DNA of 5,804 nucleotides, taken from contig WQUP01000083.1 in the NCBI GenBank assembly GCA_009782015.1, positions 1-5,804 on the forward strand. Direction: 5' to 3'. Shown here in pieces: positions 1 to 4,850 of this stretch. This stretch comes from Endomicrobiia bacterium. Lineage in GTDB: Bacteria > Elusimicrobiota > Endomicrobiia > Endomicrobiales > Endomicrobiaceae. The position numbers and the translations under genes were made by a program. Numbering within the stretch: position 1 is the stretch's first letter; every line of letters begins with the position of its first letter. Under the pieces are notes generated by a model, which searched no databases, was not told the DNA's origin, and saw nothing but the letters and a program-made list of their open reading frames with translations.

Positions 1-303
1 GTAAAATATGTTGATTTCCGTTCTTTTTTTCGCGGCTTCAAGAGGCTTGCGGTAAGTCGTCATATTTGTCAGCCACTGGTCTTCTTTAAGATTGTTCTTA
101 AGAATTTTTGCGGTTTCGTCGTATGCCTGACTGTACCAGCCTTTATCAAGTTTCTCAAGCCAGGCAGCGCTTACGGCTCTGATATCTTTGGCGCTTATGC
201 CTTTTGGAAGATCGACTTTATCTTCTTTGGTCTCTTTAGGACACCCCGTAAAAACTACTGCAGAAATAACTGCAAACGCGCAAATCACAAAAAACTTTTT
301 CAT
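1..303 (-). CDS. DUF4019-like lipoprotein, 3' end cut by the window edge
   Basis: The frame opens with ATG at 303 and stays open for 101 codons to the left edge, so the C-terminus is missing. It starts with a short signal sequence: Lys2-Lys3, a hydrophobic stretch to about residue 18, then FTGC with Cys21 as the likely lipidated cysteine. The lipobox is not ideal because Phe is at -3. A charged linker follows (PKETKEDKVD). The folded part has the pattern W..KLD.G.Y..AY....I......QW......R.PL......R, which resembles the DUF4019 family of small secreted proteins of unknown function. The assignment is from memory of that pattern. A good Shine-Dalgarno (GGAG, 7 bases upstream) supports the start. 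The preceding membrane gene ends 24 bp upstream, so the two are probably co-transcribed. Function is unknown; the location is probably a membrane-anchored, periplasm-facing one. Confidence 0.75.
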   Translation of the reverse strand, partial: MKKFFVICAFAVISAVVFTGCPKETKEDKVDLPKGISAKDIRAVSAAWLEKLDKGWYSQAYDETAKILKNNLKEDQWLTNMTTYRKPLEAAKKRTEINIFY

Positions 304-327
304 TTACTTTCTCCGTAACATTTATAT

Positions 328-486
328 TTAGTACAGCCCTAAGGCGCCGGCAATGTGCAGCAGCATGAAAAACACCGCGGCTGCGGCAAAATATTTATGA
401 TATTTAAACTTTCTCCGCATCCCGAGCAACGCTGTCGCCGCAAAAAGCGCGGCAGCAATTATTCCGAAGATTATAAAAAGAGGCAT
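328..486 (-). CDS. 52-residue two-helix membrane protein with paired histidines
   Basis: This small reading frame begins MPLFIIFGII and ends GALGLY. Two hydrophobic segments (about residues 2-22 and 31-52) are separated by a basic turn, MRRKFKYHKY, so it is almost certainly a helical hairpin in the inner membrane with the loop in the cytoplasm. His30 and His44 lie at opposite ends of the second helix, 14 residues apart. This spacing resembles the bis-histidine b-type heme ligands of cytochrome b helices, but one helix supplies only one histidine to each heme, so binding would need a dimer or partner. AGGAGA lies about 7 bases before the ATG, which supports translation. It is followed after 24 bp by the lipoprotein gene. 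I do not recognise a named family; the heme idea is inference. Confidence 0.7.
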   Translation of the reverse strand: MPLFIIFGIIAAALFAATALLGMRRKFKYHKYFAAAAVFFMLLHIAGALGLY

Positions 487-507
487 TTGAAATCTCCTAA
501 AAACAGT

Positions 508-652
508 TGGGTCTTTCTAAAAACCTCTAAAACCGACACTGTCAAACTGGTGTCATGCTGAACTTGTTTCAGCATCTCGTCGTAAAAACATTAACGGCAG
601 ATCCTGAAACAAGTTCAGGATGACGCGGCTATGGTGTTTTTAGAGAAACCCA
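508..652. repeat. Palindromic element 1: two inverted hairpins between terminal inverted repeats
   Basis: The ends at 508-524 and 636-652 are inverted copies of a 17-bp sequence, TGGGTCTTTCTAAAAAC versus TGGGTTTCTCTAAAAAC (15 of 17 identical). Inside are two perfect 8-bp hairpins, 555-575 (arms ATGCTGAA/TTCAGCAT) and 601-621 (arms ATCCTGAA/TTCAGGAT), each with a 5-base loop. The hairpins are themselves inverted copies: 552-577 matches the reverse complement of 599-624 at 24 of 26 positions, and the two differences form one swapped base pair. No coding capacity is visible. It looks like a small non-autonomous mobile or dispersed element, reminiscent of the palindromic repeats known in Rickettsiales and Neisseria. 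Confidence 0.75.
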
Positions 653-775
653 GTTAATAATTAACAATTAATAGTTAATAATTTAGGTGTTTTCGCCATG
701 CGAAAACAGGATTCCTTATATTTCGGCAAAGCCGAAATTCAACAATTATTCACTATTCACTTTTAACTATTAATT
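652..775. repeat. Repeat element A: inverted pair of 7-bp tandem arrays with two core hairpins
   Basis: The left arm (652-686) is five 7-bp units of the type AGTTAAT/AATTAAT. The right arm (741-775) is five units read on the opposite strand as AATTAAT, AGTTAAA, AGTGAAT, AGTGAAT and AATTGTT. Between them lie two perfect hairpins: 688-708 (GTTTTCGC, loop CAT) and 720-738 (ATTTCGGC, loop AAA). The fprA stop codon (770-772) falls inside the outermost right unit. Neither hairpin is followed by a T tract on the coding strand, so they are poor terminator candidates. Together with palindromic element 1 this explains the gap between fprA and the small membrane gene. Confidence 0.75.
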
Positions 776-1978
776 GCCGTTAAGAATTTTTTTTGCAAAC
801 TCTTTTCCGGCCTCAAAGCATTTGTCCAGCTCTTCTTTTGACGGCGCGTAAACGACTTTTATGCCGTCCAAAACTTTTTCTGTTCCCGATTCCGCGATAA
901 CGGCCTCAAGATTTTCTACCGCTTCTCCGCTCCAGCCGTACGAGCCGAAAGCAAAGGATTTGCGCCCTTTGGGTTTGAGCCCTTTGTAAAAGTGCATAAA
1001 ACCGTCTATGAGCGGAAGCATAAAATTATCATGCGTTGACGAGCCGAAAACTATGCCTTTTGCGTCGAGAATATATGCGGCTATGTCCGATCTTTCGTTT
1101 TTCGACACGTCTATTAAAGCAGCTTCAACGCCCTCTGAAGCTATGCCATCTGCGATCTTTTTCGCCATAATTTCCGTCGAATGCCACATCGTTTCGTAAA
1201 TCACCGCGGCTTTGTTCTGCACGGAGTTTGCAGCCCAGTAAGCTGACTTTTCCAAAATCTCCGCAATATGCTTGCGCCATATAAGACCGTGGCTGGGCGC
1301 TATGAGCTCTATGGCGAGATTCATCTTTTTAATAGCCGCAAGTTTTCCCGCAAGAAGCTGTCCGAACGGCCACAAAATGTTCGCGTAATATATTTTCGCT
1401 TCGTCCATTAAAGAACAGTAATCGACTTCGTCGTCGAAAATTTTTGACGTCGCGTAATGCTGCCCGAAACCGTCGTTTGAAAAAAGAATTTTATCGAAAG
1501 CCGAGTAGGTAAACATGCTGTCCGGCCAGTGTATCATCGGAACGTCTATAAACTCGAGAGTGCGCCTGCCGATATTTACGCTTTGTCCGGTTTTGACCGA
1601 AATCCAGCGGGAGACGAAGTCTCCGCACGCGCCGTAATATTTTAACAGGCCCTGCCTGGCTTTTTCTGTTCCGTAAATTTTGGCGTTGGGGCAGAGCTTT
1701 ACTATTTCCGGAAAAGAGCCGGAATGGTCGGGCTCTATGTGGTTGATTATTACCGCGTCGATCTTTGAAGGGTCAACGACCTCTTTTATGTTTTCGACAA
1801 ACTCTTTAGTAAAACCCGCGTGAACCGTGTCTATGAGAACGGTTTTTTCGTCTTTTATGATGTAAGAGTTATATGTCACTCCGCGTCTTGTGACGTAGGT
1901 GCTGCCGTGGAAGTTTCTGACACTCCAATCAACGCAACCTACGGAGTAAACGCCTTCTTTTACCAAATGTGCGGACAT
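770..1978 (-). CDS. fprA: FprA-type flavodiiron protein (rubredoxin:oxygen/NO oxidoreductase)
   Basis: A 402-residue cytoplasmic enzyme that reduces O2 to water and/or NO to N2O using electrons delivered by rubredoxin. The N-terminal metallo-beta-lactamase-like domain (about 1-250) carries all expected diiron ligands: His80, Glu82 and Asp84 in HIEPDHSG, with His85 next to them, then His150 (MIHWPDS), Asp169 (SNDGFG) and His230 (PSHGLIW). The flavodoxin domain (about 255-400) has an FMN phosphate loop at YETMWHST and aromatic flavin contacts at GSSTHDN and GSYGWSG. There is no extra rubredoxin or reductase domain, so it is the basic two-domain class of normal length. The start is ATG 1978 because AAGGAG (1984-1989) precedes it; a longer frame to 2068 reads through repeat element B and was rejected. 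The rubredoxin gene upstream is the natural partner. Confidence 0.96.
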   Translation of the reverse strand: MSAHLVKEGVYSVGCVDWSVRNFHGSTYVTRRGVTYNSYIIKDEKTVLIDTVHAGFTKEFVENIKEVVDPSKIDAVIINHIEPDHSGSFPEIVKLCPNAKIYGTEKARQGLLKYYGACGDFVSRWISVKTGQSVNIGRRTLEFIDVPMIHWPDSMFTYSAFDKILFSNDGFGQHYATSKIFDDEVDYCSLMDEAKIYYANILWPFGQLLAGKLAAIKKMNLAIELIAPSHGLIWRKHIAEILEKSAYWAANSVQNKAAVIYETMWHSTEIMAKKIADGIASEGVEAALIDVSKNERSDIAAYILDAKGIVFGSSTHDNFMLPLIDGFMHFYKGLKPKGRKSFAFGSYGWSGEAVENLEAVIAESGTEKVLDGIKVVYAPSKEELDKCFEAGKEFAKKILNGN

Positions 1979-1983
1979 GCGAA

Positions 1984-1989
1984 CTCCTT
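1984..1989 (-). promoter_or_regulatory. Shine-Dalgarno that fixes the fprA start
   Basis: AAGGAG on the minus strand lies 5 bases before ATG 1978. It decides between this start and an in-frame ATG at 2068, which lies inside the right arm of repeat element B. Confidence 0.85.
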
Positions 1990-1997
1990 TAACGGCA

Positions 1998-2084
1998 GAG
2001 TGGGGAGTGGAGAGTGAAGAGTGGAGATACGACAAAGACAAAGCCGTTGCAGTATCTTCACTCTTCACTCCTCACTCTTCACTC
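1998..2084. repeat. Repeat element B: inverted pair of GAGTGAA-type 7-bp arrays
   Basis: The left arm has four 7-bp units of the GAGTGRR type from 1998 to 2025, then GATACGAC. The right arm (2057-2084) has four units reading GAGTGAA or GAGTGAG on the opposite strand, preceded by GTATC (2052-2056). The core between the arms is only about 21 bp. The two arms could form a stem of about 33 bp in the ferritin-fprA transcript. The right end lies 8 bp past the ferritin stop and the left end 8 bp before the fprA Shine-Dalgarno, so the element fills the gap almost exactly. On the plus strand it is followed by seven Ts, but no gene reads that way. Confidence 0.8.
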
Positions 2085-2092
2085 TTTTTTTG

Positions 2093-2596
2093 TTAGTCTT
2101 CTTTTCTTTTGCCGAGCTCTTTGTCTATGTATATTAGGTTTCCTTTTGACGCGCCTGCCATTTCGAGTTTTGCTATGACTTCCTCGACGTTTGCTTCTTC
2201 TTCGACCTGCTCGCTGACAAACCACTGCAGGAAAGAAAGCGTCGCGTAATCTTTATCCTCGTAGGCTATGCTTACGAGATTGTTTATAAGGCTTGTGATA
2301 TACTTTTCGTGGCCGAGCGCGTTGTTAAACATTTCAGGCAGCGACTCCCACTCAAATCTTGGCTCGTCGATCTGCAAAAGTTTTACTCTGGCGCCTCTTT
2401 CGATCATATATTTGTACATCTTATCGCCGTGCGAAAGCTCTTCTTCGTACTGTTTTCTAAACCATGCTGCTGCGCCGTTTAAGTTCATCTCAGAGCAGCA
2501 AACCGACATCGCAAGATACAAATAAGCGGAAAAATACTCGTTTTTGACCTGCTCGTTTAAAGCGTTGCACATCTTGTCCGAAAATTTTCCTGACAT
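2093..2596 (-). CDS. ftnA: Non-heme bacterial ferritin
   Basis: A 167-residue four-helix iron-storage protein of the FtnA type, expected to form a 24-subunit shell that oxidises Fe(II) and stores it as ferric mineral in the cytoplasm. The ferroxidase residues match E. coli FtnA with a constant shift of three: Glu20 (NEYFSAYLY), Glu53 and His56 (EEELSH), Glu97 (GHEKY), Glu129, Gln130 and Glu133 (SEQVEEE). The C-terminal YIDKEL motif is also typical. No heme-ligand methionine of the bacterioferritin kind was recognised. The start is ATG 2596, with AGGGGG just upstream overlapping the stop of the cysteine-rich gene. A longer frame to 2674 would run back through that gene and lacks the family pattern. 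Translation is probably coupled to the upstream gene. Confidence 0.95.
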   Translation of the reverse strand: MSGKFSDKMCNALNEQVKNEYFSAYLYLAMSVCCSEMNLNGAAAWFRKQYEEELSHGDKMYKYMIERGARVKLLQIDEPRFEWESLPEMFNNALGHEKYITSLINNLVSIAYEDKDYATLSFLQWFVSEQVEEEANVEEVIAKLEMAGASKGNLIYIDKELGKRKED

Positions 2597-2600
2597 AAAT

Positions 2601-2606
2601 CCCCCT
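2601..2606 (-). promoter_or_regulatory. Ferritin Shine-Dalgarno overlapping the upstream stop codon
   Basis: AGGGGG on the minus strand sits 4 bases before the ferritin ATG. Its first two bases are the last two of the TAG stop of the cysteine-rich gene, which is the arrangement expected for translational coupling. The spacing is shorter than ideal. Confidence 0.7.
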
Positions 2607-2844
2607 ATTTTGATGCCGCACATGAAGGGCATTCGCCGTACTCGGCAGAATATTGCGCCCCGCATATTTGGCACACTTTTATTTTACAGGCCTTGCCTGC
2701 GGCATTGCCCGAAGCTTTGCTTCCCGCGCACGGCTTGCAAAAATCCGGGCTGAAACATCCGTTAGTCAGCTCCGGCTCGCAAAACGGACATGCGCAACTT
2801 TGGCTGAAGCAGCCTTGGCTAAAGCAGCCTTTGTTTTCTTTCAT
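2605..2844 (-). CDS. Cysteine-rich small protein with a C-terminal zinc-ribbon or rubredoxin-like knuckle pair
   Basis: A 79-residue protein with 13 cysteines: 7, 12, 17, 19, 22, 30, 36, 39, 53, 58, 61, 72 and 75. The C-terminal part has CQICG (58-62) and CPSC (72-75), a spacing typical of short zinc ribbons or the rubredoxin-like domain of rubrerythrins. The N-terminal half repeats a GCFS motif three times (6-9, 11-14, 29-32) and adds CACPFC and CKPC, so it could hold a second metal or Fe-S site. No signal peptide or membrane segment is seen. I chose ATG 2844; an in-frame TTG at 2856 is possible, and neither has a strong ribosome site. The stop lies 8 bases before the ferritin ATG, so a joint role in iron delivery or redox is plausible but unproven. 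No named family is recognised. Confidence 0.72.
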   Translation of the reverse strand: MKENKGCFSQGCFSQSCACPFCEPELTNGCFSPDFCKPCAGSKASGNAAGKACKIKVCQICGAQYSAEYGECPSCAASK

Positions 2845-2867
2845 TTTATTTTCCAAGTTTAAAAGGT

Positions 2868-2988
2868 GTCATGCCGAACAACTATTGTTTTTCTTTTCAC
2901 AAATGTGTCATCCTCGAATGTCTTAATCGGGGATCGTTTCGGCATCTTGCCGTTAAACAACCAGACCCTGAAACGAGTTCAGGGTGAC
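2868..2988. repeat. Palindromic element 2, with one palindrome apparently split by another
   Basis: This region holds relatives of element 1. A hairpin at 2965-2985 (arms ACCCTGAA/TTCAGGGT, 5-base loop) matches the 601-621 hairpin with a compensating pair change. A second hairpin at 2910-2934 (ATCCTCGA/TCGGGGAT, one G-T pair) lies between two halves of a third palindrome, GTCATGCCGAAC (2868-2879) and GTTTCGGCATCT (2936-2947). These halves are nearly contiguous in element 1 but are separated here by 56 bp. The right flank at 3000-3016 resembles the terminal repeat of element 1 and lies inside the nifU-like coding region. It accounts for the gap between the NifU-like and cysteine-rich genes. 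Confidence 0.7.
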
Positions 2989-2992
2989 ACTG

Positions 2993-3382
2993 CTAAATAT
3001 TTTTAGAAATACCCATTTTGGATTTATAATTTTCTACGGCCTTATGAAGCGCGTCCGCTCCGAGATTTGAGCAGTGCATTTTGTTTGGCGGCAGTCCGCC
3101 GAGCTCGTTCGCCACGTCGGCATTGGTAATGGCAAGAGCCTCGTCAAGAGTTTTCCCCTTTGCCATCTCGGCAACCATTGACGAAACCGCTATGGCCGCG
3201 CCGCAGCCGAAAGTTTTAAACTTGACGTCGTCAAGGACATTGTCCTTAACTTTTATATAAAACGTCATCATGTCGCCGCAAACGGGATTTCCGACTTCGC
3301 CGACGCCGTCCGCGTCTTTTATCTCGCCCACATTCCTGGGGTTTGCAAAATGGTCCATAACTTTTTCCGAATAAAAAGGCAT
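2993..3382 (-). CDS. nifU: NifU/IscU-type iron-sulfur cluster scaffold
   Basis: A 129-residue scaffold on which [2Fe-2S] clusters are assembled before transfer to apoproteins in the cytoplasm. It consists only of the U-type N-terminal domain; the ferredoxin-like and C-terminal thioredoxin-like parts of full NifU are absent. The three cluster cysteines are Cys35 (NPVCGD), Cys60 (FGCGAAIA) and Cys104 (PPNKMHCS), and the conserved aspartate is Asp37. The LPPNKMHC loop corresponds to the chaperone-contact region of IscU, though without the usual Val. AAGGAGAT (3388-3395) supports ATG 3382. The last six residues and the stop lie in sequence resembling the terminal repeat of the neighbouring palindromic element. 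It follows the NifS-like gene, its normal partner, which here looks catalytically altered. Confidence 0.93.
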   Translation of the reverse strand: MPFYSEKVMDHFANPRNVGEIKDADGVGEVGNPVCGDMMTFYIKVKDNVLDDVKFKTFGCGAAIAVSSMVAEMAKGKTLDEALAITNADVANELGGLPPNKMHCSNLGADALHKAVENYKSKMGISKNI

Positions 3383-3397
3383 TTTCTATCTCCTTCG

Positions 3398-3598
3398 GAG
3401 ATAAGAGTGAAGAGTTGAGAGTGAGGAGTGAAGATACGGCCTTGCTTGTCATTCCGTGCTTGACACGGAATCCATTTTAACTAAAAACCTTTTGTATTCC
3501 TTATGTCTGTAAACGACAACGTGGATTCCGGCTTTCGCCGGAATGACAACAAAGAACTCGCTGCTGTATCTTCACTCCTCACTCTTCACTCCTCACTC
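3398..3598. repeat. Repeat element C: inverted pair of GAGTGAA-type 7-bp arrays enclosing a palindrome pair
   Basis: The left arm (3398-3432) has five 7-bp units close to GAGTGAA followed by GATACGGC. The right arm (3571-3598) has four units reading GAGTGAG or GAGTGAA on the opposite strand, preceded by GTATC (3566-3570). The units match those of element B. The enclosed 125 bp contains the palindrome pair listed separately. The nifS-like stop codon (3586-3588) is inside the right arm, and the left arm ends 3 bp from the NifU Shine-Dalgarno. This element accounts for the whole nifS-nifU gap. Confidence 0.8.
3447..3549. repeat. Palindromic element 3: two inverted hairpins of the TCATTCCG type
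   Basis: Hairpin 3451-3471 has arms ATTCCGTG/CACGGAAT with a 5-base loop. Hairpin 3525-3544 has arms ATTCCGGC/GCCGGAAT with a 4-base loop. The two are inverted relative to each other, each bearing TTGTCATTCCG at its outer end. The layout (GTCAT, arm, short loop, arm, ATCC) is the same as in elements 1 and 2, but the arm sequences differ. Similar sequences are widely dispersed in Wolbachia and other genomes. Confidence 0.72.
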
Positions 3599-4842
3599 TC
3601 TTCCGTTATATTACAGTGGTCGTGCTCATAATCAGTGCCCGGGCCGGCTTTCATTCTTTGGCCGGTTTTTAAAAAGTGCGCGTACAGCGGAGACATTTCT
3701 CTGAGCCGTCTGACTATGCCCGGGAACGTTTCCAAAACGTAATCTATTTCTTGTTCCGTCGTATATTTTGACAGCGTGAAAAGTATCGAACCCTGCCCTA
3801 CGGCAACATCGACGTTCATCGCGCTTAAAACATGCGAAATTTTGAGATTTTTGTTTGCGCACGCCGAACCGCTTGCGGCCATGATGCCTTTGGCATCCAA
3901 TAACAAGAACAGCGCTTCGCCTTCCACAAACTCTATGGAAAAATTCACGTTTCCGGGAAGGCGGTTTTTGCCTTGCGGTACGCCGTTTAGATATATGTGT
4001 TCGATGCTTTTAGGAAGTTCGAAAATGAGTTTGTCTCTCAGAAATTTCATCCGCTCGGCGTTTGCCAAAAGTTCAGCCTTTGCTATTTTGCAAGCTTCGC
4101 CAAAGCCCGCAATCGCGGGGATATTTTCTGTTCCGGCACGTTTTGAATTTTCTTGAACGCCTCCGTCAATCTGCGGCGCTATTTTGACGCCTTTTTTAAG
4201 ATACAAAGCCGCCGCGCCTTTGGGCCCGTACATTACTGAAGCGGATAAAGTCAGCGTGTCAACGCCGAGATCTTCAACGTTTACCGCAATTGCGCCGCAA
4301 GTGCAGACCGCATCCGTATGAAAGACAGCTTCGCTGCCCTTTTTAGTTAGCGCCGCAAGCTTTTGGATATTTTGTATGGTGCCTACTTCGGGGTTTGCGT
4401 GCTGGATTGACACAAGAATTGTGTCCGGCCTCAAAGCTTTCTGCAGCTCTTCTTCGGCAACAACGCCCTTTGCGTCAGCCGGCAGATAGGTTACGGAAAA
4501 GCCTTCTTTTTCAAGCCTTTTTACCGAATTCAAAATTGAAAAGTGCTCGATTGCGGACACTATTATATGTTTGCCTTTGTCCGCGTAAGCATGAGCAATG
4601 CCTTTTATAGCCAGATTATTGGATTCCGTTGCGCATGAAGTAAAGATTATTTCCTGAGAGTTTGCTCCTATCAAAGCGGCAACACCGCTTCTGGCTTCTT
4701 CAAGCGCATCCTTGGAAATCGAACCGAGAGAGTAAATGCTTTGCGGGTTTCCGTAGTTTTCCGTGAGGTACGGCATCATCGCTTTTAAAACTTTTTCGTC
4801 GATTTTAGTATTGGATTGGTTGTCTAAATATATTTGTTTCAT
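3586..4842 (-). CDS. NifS/IscS-like protein lacking the PLP lysine; probably not an active cysteine desulfurase
   Basis: A 418-residue class V aminotransferase-fold protein, clearly homologous to NifS/IscS over its whole length. Conserved parts: YLDN (5-8), YGNPQS (30-35), ATESNNLAIKG (71-81), SAIEH with His100, HAN with Asn150, HTDA with Asp177, YGPKG (205-209), RAGTEN (235-240), and GSAC with the catalytic-loop Cys328. However, the SGHK(F/I)YGPKG motif reads SASVMYGPKG: His is Ser202 and the Schiff-base Lys is Val203. The glutamine after HTDAV is Cys180, TSGATE is TSCATE (Cys70), and SIRF is SILF (Leu354). The tail contains HDHC (407-410). I infer loss of normal desulfurase activity; it may be a structural or cluster-ligand partner of the adjacent NifU. 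No Shine-Dalgarno is visible before ATG 4842, where repeat element D begins 8 bp upstream. The last residues and stop come from element C. Confidence 0.9.
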   Translation of the reverse strand: MKQIYLDNQSNTKIDEKVLKAMMPYLTENYGNPQSIYSLGSISKDALEEARSGVAALIGANSQEIIFTSCATESNNLAIKGIAHAYADKGKHIIVSAIEHFSILNSVKRLEKEGFSVTYLPADAKGVVAEEELQKALRPDTILVSIQHANPEVGTIQNIQKLAALTKKGSEAVFHTDAVCTCGAIAVNVEDLGVDTLTLSASVMYGPKGAAALYLKKGVKIAPQIDGGVQENSKRAGTENIPAIAGFGEACKIAKAELLANAERMKFLRDKLIFELPKSIEHIYLNGVPQGKNRLPGNVNFSIEFVEGEALFLLLDAKGIMAASGSACANKNLKISHVLSAMNVDVAVGQGSILFTLSKYTTEQEIDYVLETFPGIVRRLREMSPLYAHFLKTGQRMKAGPGTDYEHDHCNITEESEE

Positions 4843-4850
4843 GTTAAAAA

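Noticed and set aside
688..738. Two perfect hairpins as a terminator after fprA
   Set aside because: Neither is followed by a U-rich run on the minus strand; they were recorded as the core of repeat element A.
1979..2068. A 30-residue N-terminal extension of FprA starting at 2068
   Set aside because: It is encoded by repeat element B and lacks a ribosome site, whereas ATG 1978 has AAGGAG and matches the family start.
1998..2091. Intrinsic terminator formed by element B and the seven Ts at 2085-2091
   Set aside because: The T tract follows the stem only on the plus strand, where no gene is supported. On the coding strand it precedes the stem.
2597..2674. A 26-residue extension of ferritin starting at 2674
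   Set aside because: It overlaps the cysteine-rich gene in another frame and does not resemble ferritin N-termini; ATG 2596 aligns with FtnA.
355..2926. Plus-strand open frames (for example 355-561, 1008-1199, 1820-2017, 2268-2525, 2544-2753, 2653-2862, 2693-2926)
   Set aside because: They run opposite to, or across, well-supported minus-strand genes or repeats, have no recognisable family pattern and mirror the coding strand's composition.
3246..3452. A minus-strand frame of 68 residues overlapping the start of nifU
   Set aside because: It is an off-frame reading of nifU and repeat element C, ending in arginine-rich low-complexity sequence.
3586..4842. The NifS-like gene as a decaying pseudogene
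   Set aside because: The frame is intact for 418 codons with most family motifs and the catalytic cysteine preserved; the changes are concentrated at specific active-site positions.
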